The notes beneath the pieces were generated by a model. It searched no databases and was not told the DNA's origin. It worked only from the letters and a program-made list of their open reading frames with translations. From positions 248,001-312,000 of the forward strand of contig NW_002476317.1 in assembly GCF_000189635.1 (NCBI RefSeq): a DNA stretch of 64,000 nucleotides, given 5' to 3'. The stretch is from Tetrahymena thermophila SB210. Lineage: Eukaryota > Ciliophora > Oligohymenophorea > Hymenostomatida > Tetrahymenidae. The first letter of the stretch is position 1. The number at the start of each line of letters is the position of its first letter. A program made the position numbers and the translations under genes. Shown piece by piece: positions 1-11,446 of this stretch.

Positions 1-233
1 AAGTATTAGACTAATCATTCAATACAAACTGTGAAATTATAAGAAAAGGATAACCTATTAAATAACTATTTCAACTAGATTAATTTTAAGCCTAATATAA
101 AAAAACTTAATAGCCTTTTTTCAAATTTTAAGATATTAATCTGAATGAGTTATAAAACAACAATTTCATTAGTAATTCAAAGTATTTTGCCAAAGAAACA
201 ACATAATTCTCACAATAAGATTTAGATATTAAG
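1..233. other. left-edge upstream region
   Basis: AT-rich sequence ahead of the first in-frame ATG of the kinase gene. The kinase reading frame has no TGA all the way back to base 1, so the gene could start on the neighbouring sequence with an exon reading through here. No other feature is visible. Confidence 0.5.
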
Positions 234-2019
234 ATGAATAAACTTTTATAAAGTGAAGGTTCTTTATTAGATCAAGAAAATTTTAGTAGCACCAAATATA
301 TCACTAAATAAAATTAAAATAAAAAATTAACAGAAACAAGTATTTTGATTAAATAAAGAAGTCTTACTAAATAAGAATACGGTTGCAATAGTAAAATTAT
401 TTGGATAGAATTTATTATCTAATTATTTATTTAAAAAGCATTGAAACATAATATAGATTAAAGCTTCAACAATCAGAAGGAGTAAAATGCATTGATAAGC
501 AATAGAGCGAAATTATTAAATCTATAGAAATTGGAGAAACATAATTTGTTTTATTAAATATTTTAAAATAATTTAAAAAAATAAACTAATTCTCCAAATA
601 ATAAAACAACTCTTAAAATTAGTAATAATACAAGTGGTATAGCTGCTACATAGATTGAAGAGCTAAACTAGTCATCAGTTGCTCAAATAAACTAATAATT
701 AAGAGGCACAAATAGTTTAAATCGAATCAGTAAAGCTGATTTGATTAATTAATAAGCATAGAGTGAATAATTGAAAATAAATAATGATGAATAAAAATTT
801 AAAATTTAAATTTCTATATTCCCAGTTGATTTAAATGATTTTAAATTTTTAAAAGAGCTAGGTAAATATATATAATTTTTATTCTGACTATTTATAAAAT
901 CTACTTAATACATTTTGATTGCACAAATAATATACTAATATATATTGAATTTTTCGAAACAGTAAAAGAATATTTTATTCTACTTATTTTTTATTGAGTA
1001 GGTTATTACTGAATGAAAATAAATTAATTACTTATTATTTATTTAAATAGATTTTGTTAAAAAGAAAATTATTTTATAACTTTTATTCTTATTAAAAAAT
1101 TTAGGACATGGGTCATATGCTACTGTTCGCTCAGCTCTGCACAAGAAAACAAATTTTGTTGTAGCAGTTAAAAGCTATAATAAAAGTAAATTGTTGGATC
1201 CTCAAAAAAAATAAAATTTAGATAGAGAAATAAAGATTTTGTAAAATTTAAACCATAAATACATAATAAAATTGTATAAAGTGATTGAAAATTCATAAAG
1301 CATTAATCTTGTGATGGAATATTCGTCGTCTATTCCATTAAGTGTGTATTTAAAATAAAAATCAGGTAAAAGATTACATGAATTAGAAGCAAAGGTGATT
1401 TTTAGATAAATTTTAGAAGCAGTTTTGTATTTACATAAAAAAAGAGTAATTCATAGAGATATAAAACTCGAAAATATACTAATAAATTCAAATAGAAAAA
1501 TCAAGCTTATTGATTTTGGTTTTTCAATATAAGTGTAACCCTCATGTAAACTCACGATGTTTTGTGGAACTCCAAATTACATGGCACCAGAAATTATAAA
1601 TAAAAAGGGTTATTCTTTTGAGGTAGATATTTGGGCTCTTGGAATTCTTTTATACAAACTTCTTACGGGCTATTATCCATTCGCAGGTATTATTTATTAT
1701 TTCTCATTTTTAAAAAAATATTTATTGACCTTTTTGTTAAATAAATTTGTATCTCATAGGCAAAGAAAATAAGTAGCTCTATAAAAATATTTTAAAATGC
1801 CAACCCGACTATCCAATGTTTATTTCACCTTCAGCATAAAATCTATTGTAATCAATTTTAAAAGAAGACCCTGAATAAAGAAAGTAGTTAGAAGATGTAA
1901 TAAATTAAATTTATCAAATTTGATTTTAAATTTTTACATTAAATAAATTACACTACTTTTTTTATATCTTAATTAATTATTTAATTAATCTATAGATCCT
2001 ACAAGATGAGTGGTTTTGA
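234..2019 (+). CDS. Ser/Thr protein kinase (CAMK/PLK-like)
   Basis: Protein kinase of about 456 residues, in four exons: 234-861, 1105-1686, 1760-1896 and 1996-2019 (1371 nt, closing on TGA). Residues 1-195 are a Q/N-rich leader with no recognised domain. The kinase domain fills the rest. Visible motifs are the Gly loop GHGSYATV, catalytic Lys in VAVKSY, catalytic loop [10 protein letters not shown], metal-binding DFG in LIDFGFS, activation segment end GTPNYMAPE, and [16 protein letters not shown]. The last short exon supplies DEWF, the usual end of helix I. The APE and DxWxLG motifs suit the CAMK or polo-like groups, but I cannot choose between them. The start is the first in-frame ATG. Because the frame is open upstream to the window edge, a longer N-terminus is possible. 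All internal TAA/TAG codons are read as Gln. Confidence 0.87.
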
Positions 2020-2840
2020 ATTTCTTATTTGATAAGAATCTATTTATTTTTTAAATAAAAACATAATTAAATTCTTTAAATGTATTCTAAAATAAAATAA
2101 AAATATTTTAGTTTTAATTAATTTATAAAAATGTATTAATCTTCAAAATATAAAAGTTAAAAAAAAATTATAATTTAAAAATAAATAATACTTTTGTTTT
2201 CTGATTTAAAATCTTTAAAAAATTGTCTAATGAAATTATAAAATTCAATAAAAGATAAATTGTGTTTATTAAATTTATCCTAGATAAATTTTAGGGAAAT
2301 TTCATAAACTTTTTGAATCAAAAAAAAGTTTCTTTGTTTAATTAAAGTACTTTAGTATTTACGATGTAATTTTTTATGGCTGATAATTAAAAGAATCTAA
2401 GGTGTTAATTATATTTCTGTTTGACAATTGATAAAAAATTAGCAATTATCAAAAATACTTTGTTATAAAATGTATGCATTAAATTGTAATATATTTGATA
2501 ATAATTAAAAATATCATCTAAAACAGTAAGATTTGTATTATTTATTTAATTAAATAGTACTAAAAGTGTTTAGAGTATGATAAGTAAAGGAAATTAGAAG
2601 CATTTTTATGAGTAAGAATTTATATGTACAGTAAGACGAAAACATAGATATCAACAATATTTATTAATTAGTTAATTATTAAAGTAATAAGAAAAAAGAA
2701 TATAAGAAGAAATTTAACATTTCTATTTACTTTAGAAGTATTTTAGTCTTCGATTTGAAAGAAATATTTAAGTGATGGTTATTAAAATTTTAATATAATA
2801 GTAAGATTATTTTTGTTTGTTTGTTTGTTGAGAATAAGAA
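2020..2840. other. AT-rich intergenic region
   Basis: Spacer between the kinase gene and the coding-like region from 2841. No reading frame with coding composition was seen on either strand. It ends with a short TTTG simple repeat just before the ATG at 2841. Confidence 0.6.
2812..2830. repeat. TTTG simple repeat
   Basis: About four and a half copies of TTTG lying 10 bases before the ATG at 2841. Similar short TTTG runs occur near 11571-11588 and 13535-13550. They look like ordinary microsatellites of AT-rich spacers. Confidence 0.8.
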
Positions 2841-4486
2841 ATGAGATAGATGCTGTAAAATCAGAATACAGGCTTAACTATTAAAGAGCTTGATCTCTTT
2901 CTAAAACCAACCCTATTAGTTTTTTTTATAGGGTATTCAATATTATTAATTACAATTTTTTCAGGGTTAACTCTTAGTTATGTTTGCGATTTTATAAGAT
3001 GTTAAGCTTCTTATGAATCAGCGCAGTCTATTTATTATGCATTAAGCATTTTTTCTAGAGCATTAGGCTTTCTTTATTTATATAATTTATTGCAGATTAA
3101 GGGTTTCAAAATAGGGTTTTCATGAAAATAAGCCACTTGAGAGCGCTTATTTTTATGAATGTATCTTTTTACTGCTTATTGACTTAAATTGTTGCTATTT
3201 AGAGAAACTTAGCTTACGCATGTAGCATTTGTGGATTAAGAAGCAGTTCTTGAAATAGGTTTTAAATTCAAGTGATTTTCTTCATTTGTATTAATACCAA
3301 AGCACGTTCCCATTTAATTTATTTAGTGTTTTTAAGCTGTTATGATTTATCAAAATGTATTTATTTATGCTCGCTTTAGAGATGATTTATTCTTTTATTT
3401 GATCAGATAATAAGCTAATAAATAAAGGCTTATTTTTCTTTTTAGTTTAATGAATAATTGTTTGTTATCCTTTTCTTAATTGCAGTTTTGAGTACTTTTT
3501 GTATTTATTTTTAATTTGATTATTATAATTTTTTTCAAAAGCTTTTTGAGTATTCTGCTTAATTTTTTTTTTGAATTTCTTACTTGAATGATTAAGTGTG
3601 AGTTCGTGAATCAATTAATTATTCGCCTAATTAGTATGCATAATATGTATTAATCTATATGTATGGACAATCTATTATTTTACAAAAAACCAAGTTAATA
3701 TTAATCATATTTATATTTGCAATAAGTTTTAGACTAAATAAATACCATTTTATTATAAAAAACAAAATTGATGAAAATCAACATCTTTCAGATAGTTTAA
3801 TGATATGAGATGGATCTATATTTTATTCTCAGTTTTTATTATTTTTTAAGCTAATTAGATAAATGGCATAAGCATTAAATAAAAATTAGAGTAATATTTA
3901 ATAATTACATCAATTTCATTATTCAATTTTATTTAGGACTAAATGAATAATTATTCAAAAAAATTGTAAACTAAATAAATAAAAAATAAATATTGATTTA
4001 ATTAATAATGTAGATTAGGTTTTAATATTTCTTCTATTATAATAAATTTCAATGAATGGGCTAATTTATATAATAATAGTATTTAACTGTTTAATTTATT
4101 CTATTTTATGTTTTTGAAATTACTAACTTCCAAATATATCAAAAGCTGATGTATTTTTAGCCCACTTTAAATGATTATCATTTCATCAATATATTTGCTA
4201 GTCACACTTTTATTAATTCCATTAATCCTTCATTTACGAAATAAATTGATCATTACAAAATTTGGTGATGCAAACTGATTTGATCTAGATTATTTGTATT
4301 AATTAATAAATAATTGATTGTATGTTATTTAATATGCATAATAAGAATTATTTAATCTTATTTCTACCAATTTTTAATGGTTGTTAATTAAAAAGTGCTC
4401 TTTTTAAATTATGCAATAACGTGATGCTGATGCTATGTTAATAGTCTCCAGAAATTTCCTTCATTCCAAAATGTAAAATTAAGATC
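2841..4486 (+). other. Coding-like membrane-protein region with in-frame TGAs
   Basis: The base composition changes from spacer-like to gene-like. From the ATG at 2841 one frame encodes a hydrophobic multi-pass protein with good codon bias: G-rich first positions and A/T-rich third positions. This frame holds TGA at 3123, 3138, 3156, 3180 and 3273, and no in-frame TGG. If those TGAs are read as Trp the frame runs unbroken to about 3440, giving segments such as LFLWMYLFTAYWLK and NVFIYARFRDDLFF. Two further frames carry the signal on. A 41-base GT-AG interval (about 3445-3485) would join the first to the second. From about 3930 a third frame gives FGDANWFDLDYLYQ. Three explanations remain: a decayed host gene, a gene in which TGA is sense, or wrong frame choices on my part. 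No family was recognised. TGA is clearly the stop in all neighbouring genes. Confidence 0.4.
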
Positions 4487-5866
4487 ATAACAAAAAAGAT
4501 TTTTCTATATCATTTTCAAGTAACTTAAAAAATTTAATCAAAAGCACAACTTTGAAAAAAAATAAAAATTTGTTTTAATTACATTTAATTATTAATTCGT
4601 TTATTTTTTTTTTGAATGAGTAAAATATTTAAAAATCTTTAGATTGGTTTCTTAATTATAAGTCAATATCAATTAAATACAATCAAAATATAAAAGCTTT
4701 CTATTTGCTGAATATTTTTTTTACTTTTCTAACTAATTCAATAAGAGAGAGTTAGAGATAAATTTCTTGTTAATTTTTTTCTATAAAGTTTAGAGTAGTT
4801 ATAAAATCAGAAAATTTAAATAATTTTAAACAATAAATGGATTTTGATTATATATTTATAATCTAAAATGTAAGAAAGTTAAAATTATTAAGAATTTAGC
4901 ATGAAATAAATAGAGATATGTAAATTATCAAATGTATACTTTACACCAAAGGTATTACCAAATAAAAAAAAATGATATAAAATTAATTTTTCTATATGTA
5001 TTTACAACCAATCATAAACTATGAAAAAAATTAGTCTATTCCTTGATGTGGAAGCAAAAAAGCTATCTTTATAATTAAAAAAATAGAGAAGATGTTATTA
5101 ATTTTTGAAATTTGCATGATTAGAATGTCTTCAATATACAAAATATAAGTATTATCTTTGTATAAAATGCTAATTAATTAATTGATATTCCCCTAAAATT
5201 AATTAAATGAGGTGGAAAAATTTGTTAATGTAAAATAAAATTTAAATTCATTTGATTTGCAATGATTAATCTATCTTATTTACTTTAAAAAATCTTGAGC
5301 TAGCATTTGTTTTTCATAAAATGTTTTGATTTAGAAGATCTCCTTTTTAAGGCCTATAAAATTGTTTGATAAATTGATTTGATTTTAATTGAAAGTTGAG
5401 AAAAGAATAGTTAAATATACTTACTATATATTAGTATTTATTTATTTATAAAATTAGACAATACAGGTATACAAAATATAAGAAATTATACAAACGGACG
5501 CTATCTTATTCAATTACAGTTAACTTCAGGTATTATTTGCTTAATAAGCAATTCAAAAGAGATCAATAATATTGTTTTACTATTTAGCAAAAAAGAAACG
5601 GCTTCAATTTTGCGTTTGTCTACTTTCTTACTTACTTACTTGCTTAAAAAAATGAAAGAAAGAAGTACATAATAAGCTTTAAGTACAATTAATATTGACT
5701 AGTTATTTTAATATTTATATAATTGTGTATTTTAGAAAGTATTAAAATTGCAATAATTTTATTTGTTGCTAATTCTAAAGATAGATTGATAGATTATTTT
5801 GTATTATAATATAACGAAAAAAGAATCAACTTCTTTCTTTTATTCATGTAGCTATAATAACCTAAA
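4487..5866. other. AT-rich intergenic region
   Basis: Very AT-rich spacer with homopolymer runs and a short CTTA repeat near 5626-5643. I see no gene, tRNA or structured element in it. Confidence 0.6.
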
Positions 5867-7452
5867 TCAGCAAGCACAATCATCATTTTGTCTTTAAGTA
5901 CTTGTTAAATCTTTTATATTATTGTTAGGTATCTAAGGTTAAGGATTCTTTTTCTTTTAATTGTATATTTCTATTTATTTTATTAAAATCATTTATTTTA
6001 ATTGCTAGTTTAACTGAAATAAAAAATTTAAATATGTTTTAATATTTTATTAAACACATTAAAAGTAAATCTTTTTTAAAAACATTCATCTGATTGCTTG
6101 CACTCGTATTTTACATTACATGTGCTTAACCAAATACATGAAGCAGCTTTATTGTTGCCATATTTAAGTTAAATAATTTACCTTAAAGGAGTTATTCAAA
6201 GACTTCCTTAATATTAGTTCCTAATACAGCAGATGTTTCTTTAAAAATAAGTTTATTATCAAGGGCAAATTGTTAAGCTTCAGCGATTGAAACTTTACGA
6301 TTTTCTTAGGTCTTTGTAACTAAATCAAGTTTATTTCCTACAAGCATAATAACAATATCTGGATCGGCTAAATACTTCAAATCTTCCATCCATTTCATTA
6401 TAGAATTGTAGGTCTTTTCTTTAGTGATATCATAAACAAGTAAAGCTCCAACAGCTCTTCTGAAATGGCTATTTGCATACATTAAAATAAACTCTTATTA
6501 ACACTATATATATCAAAATAGAAAAATCAAAATTGAAGATGATGCTTATTATTGTTGCTCATTTAAACAATATTGAATTTATTTACTGTGATTATTAGAA
6601 TTTATATTTTTTTAATTCATTTTATTTTGTATCTTTTTTCTGTTAATTGCAATTTTTTGTTTAACTATGAAAGCAACTAAATCTTCAACTTTTAATCAAA
6701 TCAATATAAAAATATAATAATAATTTTTACAGACTCAAGATTCCTCTATATCTTTCTTAACCAGCTATTAATTAGATACAATAAAAATATTATTAATACA
6801 ATTATCAACTAAAATTTTTATTCAAAAATGCAAAAAGAATCTGTAATTTACCTGTATCCCAAATTTATGCCTTAACTTTAGTACCATCCTTAAGAGTTAC
6901 TTCCTTTGTGCCAAATTCAACACCAATAGTTGGAGCAGAGTTTTTAGGTAATTCGTTTTTAGAGTATCTATGTTTAAATTAATTCATTAAAGCTTTAAAA
7001 ATTTATCTAAAAAACTTAGAATTAAATAATTTAAAATTAATGGAAGCACAATAATGCCCTTATAAATTAATTCTGGTGTTTTATCATTAATAATTAATTT
7101 TTTGCTTCATTTTTTTTATAGTTAGTTTTATTGATATGTTGGCTGATTGTTTTTGTTCTTTCTTTCTTTGCTTATATTAATTTCTTTGATTTTTGTTAAA
7201 TAATTTTGCAATTGTCATTTTTTTAGTACCTCTTCAGTAAATGGGTTTTACCAACGCTTGTATCTCCGACTAAGACGACTTTTTTAATAAAATGTAAAAA
7301 ATATTTATCATTTTGTTTTTATGAAATCCAATTTTTATTTCAATAATTGCAATTAGTGTGTTTAAATTAAAACTGAAATAAAAAAATGAGTTAGTAATTC
7401 CTACACAAATGATATTGTATAATTTAGCTAAAGTTGGGTAGGTAAACTACAT
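5867..7452 (-). CDS. Rab11-like small GTPase
   Basis: Membrane-traffic GTPase of about 211 residues. Six exons on the minus strand: 7452-7407, 7278-7230, 6967-6852, 6764-6731, 6468-6182 and 5970-5867 (636 nt, phases consistent). The guanine-nucleotide motifs are all there: P-loop GDTSVGKT, switch I Thr in APTIGVEFG, switch II WDTAGQERYRG, NKLD and ETSA. The string KAQIWDTAGQERY and the phrase VGALLVYDI are typical of the Rab11 group. The last exon restores the expected FEQLLQEIY helix, a polar hypervariable tail, and a C-terminal CAC. This is a CxC signal for double geranylgeranylation and membrane anchoring. Recycling-endosome or contractile-vacuole traffic is the family role; the precise subtype is inferred. 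The first exon and its acceptor are the weakest part of the model. Confidence 0.9.
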
Positions 7453-10400
7453 CTTAACGGAAATGATAACACATAAAGTATAAAAATGTTTGTCTTGAAA
7501 ATATTACTTTTATAAGTGGCAATAGTGTCCTTTTCCATTTCTATAAAAACTGCTTGTTTTAATAATCCTTTTATTTATTTAATTTTCTTTGTAATTCTGT
7601 TTTATTTGTTAATTATTTTTTATCTTCAAAATTTCTTTCTTTTCAAATTTTTCTTATTAAAAATGGAAGAAAGTGAGATATAAATAAATAAATAACTATT
7701 TCAATTCAAATAAAAGAGTATCAGAAAGAAGCTATGCTGGTTTATATGAAAATTTACTAATTAATATCTAATTAATTATTTATTCATTCATTCTTTTTTT
7801 CTTTATTTTCCACTATGAATTAATTGTTGTACAAAAGAAAATCTAAAAAAAAGTATTAGTGAAGCAGAGAGTATTCATTCGTTCACGCTTTTGGTCATGT
7901 GCAATCACGGACAGAGGCTCAGTTATAGTTAGTTAATTATTTGCTTGGATCTTTCATGCATGTATGCATGAATAGAATTAATTAATTAAATTTTATGAAA
8001 AATCTTATCTTATTAAATAAATTATTTATTAGTATTTTTTATATTAAAGAGCAAATTAATTATCGATTAAATTCAAATAATAGTCATCACTTTAATTTTA
8101 TTTTATTTTATTTCAAAAATATGGATACAATTCTTAAATTTAAAGTAGAAAGAGATAAATACAGAAAAATAAATAATTTGTTTTTCAATAATTTAATTAT
8201 CACAAAAACTTATTGGTAGTTTGCAATTTTTCTTAACATCAAAAATATAAATAAGTGAATGAATTAAAAGGTGATTCAAAGGTAAATTTATATTATTAAA
8301 ATAGAAATATTTGTTTTTTATAAAATTATTTAAAATTAAAAAATTAAATCGTTAGAGCTTTTTTCAACTTTTTTAATAATAATTTTTAGTGTAAAATAAA
8401 TTTATTTTGAATGGATATCTTTTAAGATATAAATCAGCGCTGTATAAATTAGTCCAGTATTTGATTGATTTGTTCATTCATTTGTTCATTGGTTCTATCA
8501 TATTATTTAATTTTATAAATTTATACGTTTAATATCTTCTATAATATCTGCTTTAATATATAAATCCTACAATATTTTGTTGGTTTTATATTAGCTTTCA
8601 TTAAATAGCTTCAAGTAAGTGCTTTTTTATTTGATTATGAAAAAAGATTTGTTTTAATGTAAGTTCAAATTATAAACTAAGAAGTTATTAATGAAAAAGA
8701 ATTTTTATTAATTTTTTCAATCTAATCGAAAAAATATAGTGAATATACTTCTCTAAACTAGTTAAGAAATAAAGAAAATAATAAATGCTTATGTTAAAAT
8801 TAAATTAATTTTGTTTTTTAATTCTAATTTTTTTGCTTAAATCTAAGAAAAAAATAGTTTTAAAGTAACATAAATTTACTTTTGTGAAAAAATTTAATAT
8901 TGTTTTTGGTTAAAATTTTAACAAATTAAAAAAAAAAAATTATAGTTTAATAAAAACTTTTAATTTAAATAAAAAATATCAGCATTTAACATTTTTGATG
9001 AAATAGTTAATAGATATAGTATGTATGATCTATTTGATAAGATCTAGAAATAATAAAAAAGTATATGTATTTTTTATCAGAAATTTTAAAATTAAGAGTA
9101 TACAATAGATGGGGGTGTTGTAGTAGAAAGAAAAAGTTAAATAATTTTACTTTCAATTTTATTAAAGTAATAAAAAATTAAACTAGACTAACTAACTATT
9201 TTATACAAAATAGTTGCTATGAATTTTATATTCTACAAAGTCAGTTTTTATAAATAAACAAATTACTTAATATTTTCCAGTATCAAGAACTATTAATTTA
9301 TATTTTAATTAATAATTAAAATGTTTATATACAAAATTTTTGAGGATTTAATACTTCAAGCAAAACGAATTTAGCCTTATTCCTCATAGATAAACTCAAA
9401 TAAGTGACCGTAAATAAAGCTTTAAACTAAAAATGGAAGTATGTACTAGAATTCCTCTTGATATAAATTAATAATAATAAGATTAAAATAAAAAATTTAT
9501 GCTGTTAATAAATAAGAGCAAAAGTTAATAAAAGAAAAATTTCTTTTTTTCCCTACCACCCATTCAGTTAAATGCTCGAATTATTGATAATTAGATATTA
9601 TAAAATTAAATGTCTTATTTATTTATTTTATATCTTCTTCTATAGTAAAAAATAGTCTGAATTTTAACTACATATTAAACAATTGCATTTATATTGGTTG
9701 AAGTATTTTATTTAAACTTAAATATTATTTTTTATGAGTTATGGGGTTGGCTATATTATTTTTAATCAGTTTTCAAAATTCTTTTACATAAATTTGAGCA
9801 TTTTTTTTTCCCTATTGCCTAAAATATCAGTAAAAATTTTTCCCCAAATAATCTGATTAGGGTTTTTACATTTAATTTGAATCTCTAATGCCTTTTTCTA
9901 CACTTAATTATATACTTTACTAATCTGAAAATAAATCATGAATATGGTTTTTATACATCGTAGAAGTTTTTTAAAAAATTTTTTTGTTGATTATATTTAC
10001 TATTATAATTACTTTTAAAAATTTTGTCACTCTTAAAACTCCAGATTTGAGTTATCTTTGAGTTGTAAGCATATAATTATTGATGAATTCTCAATACATA
10101 TAAATTTTAATTTATGTTATTGTAAACAACTGATAAAAACTCATTTGTTTTCTAGTAGCTTTAATAATCTACATTTTTCTCCATTAAATTTATATAAAAA
10201 AATTATATATAATATGCTCTCTTTACTAAAGCTTGATTACTCAATAGCAAAATTTAAAAATATAGTGAATCAAAAAATGTTGAAAAATTATTTAACTTGG
10301 TGTATTTGGCATTTTTAATTTGGAGAGTAATATTATTCAGATAATACAAGTAAATATGGAAGTATATATATATTTATTATAAGATAATTTCATGTGGATC

Positions 10401-10882
10401 TAAATATTTACTTTATACATATGAATTAGATTTAATTTAAAATAAGTGTAAGAAAAATAGAGCAGTAAGAGAAGATTGTATTGTAATATATTGTAGTTAG
10501 TCTATATTAATTAATAAATTAGTTATTAAGAGAGTATTTAAATTTTAATTATTGTGTATTTAAAGGGTAGTAAATTTTATTTATACTATTGCTATTTGAT
10601 TAAAATATTTTTTTGTAATAGAGCGAAAGCTAGAATTCTAATCTGATGTTAATAATAAATATTATTCATATTTATAATTTTGTATAACTTGAGTCAAACT
10701 TTATTAACTTGATTTCTATTATAAGATTTGTTAGTTTTTTAGTTAAGGAAAATGCTATTTTTTTATGAATTTGTTAAATGATTAAGCTGATAACTATAGA
10801 ACTAATTTAAGAAAATGTGTGCTAATTTAATTTATAGTGATTATTTAAATCATAGCTATTTGATTTTCTATCAAATAATATT
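7453..10882. other. long AT-rich intergenic region
   Basis: A 3.4 kb spacer. A slightly less AT-rich patch lies at about 7860-7930, followed by a palindrome at 7953-7972. Short frames near 7995-8219 and 10058-10318 have spacer composition and no recognisable protein. I see no supported gene. Confidence 0.55.
7953..7972. repeat. 20-base near-perfect palindrome
   Basis: TTCATGCATGTATGCATGAA reads almost identically on both strands; only the two central bases fail to mirror. It lies 0.5 kb upstream of the Rab start and could form a hairpin or bind a dimeric protein. Function unknown. Confidence 0.6.
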
Positions 10883-11446
10883 TCAAGCACATCCTTATTA
10901 AACAACATATCTTTCATTATGAATTTAGATTTTTCTTTTGAGATAGAGTTTATTTAAATGAAGATTTCTAATAATTTTTGGATTTTCGTGGAATGAATTT
11001 ATATCTGATTCATTAGGAGAAACTTTACTAATATTTTTATTATTTTGAATACTGTTTTGTGAGAGCAATCTCTAAGACAATTCATTATTAACTTATCTAA
11101 CTGAATTGATGTTTATATTGTTATATGAGATATTCTTCTTTTAATTTTATTAAATATTATTAGAGCTATTATTACAACAAGCACAATGGCTGTAATTTGA
11201 AGGAGCAGCCAATTGATCTTCTTATCTTTTTTTTAAAAGTTCCTCATTAAAAACAATAGAATTGAAGTTATTTTAATTTTATTCTTCAGGTGCAGCGATA
11301 TCTCTAACAATGACTCCGTTTTGTTGACAATATTTTTGATAAATCTTTACCAGTTTTTTGTCTGAAATATTGTAGCGGCCAAATGCCTCAGGAATATTTC
11401 TTTTATTTATTTTGATGTTTCCCTTTGCTGATTGAATGCAGCCCAT
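10883..11446 (-). CDS. small MGC-type acylated protein (187 aa)
   Basis: Single-exon minus-strand frame of 188 codons from ATG (11446) to TGA (10883-10885), unbroken only with TAA/TAG as Gln. It opens MGCIQSAKGN. Gly2 is a myristoylation site, Cys3 a palmitoylation site, and Ser at position 6 fits N-myristoyltransferase preference, so the protein should be anchored on the cytosolic face of a membrane. The body is Asn/Gln-rich and mostly disordered. It has one Cys cluster, CACC, near residue 95 and no recognisable domain. It is the first of three minus-strand genes of this kind between here and 17779. The start is fixed by the lipidation motif. No homolog recognised. Confidence 0.72.

Noticed and set aside
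2841-4486. Nuclear copy of mitochondrial DNA, where TGA is Trp
   Set aside because: The same frame contains many TAA and TAG codons that must be sense, which mitochondrial genes of ciliates would not tolerate, and no mitochondrial protein was recognised.
7995-8219. 74-codon frame
   Set aside because: Composition is that of spacer, the sequence is mostly Asn/Ile/Phe/Lys, and no domain or splice context supports it.
10058-10318. 86-codon frame
   Set aside because: It has no ATG at its start and looks like random AT-rich sequence.
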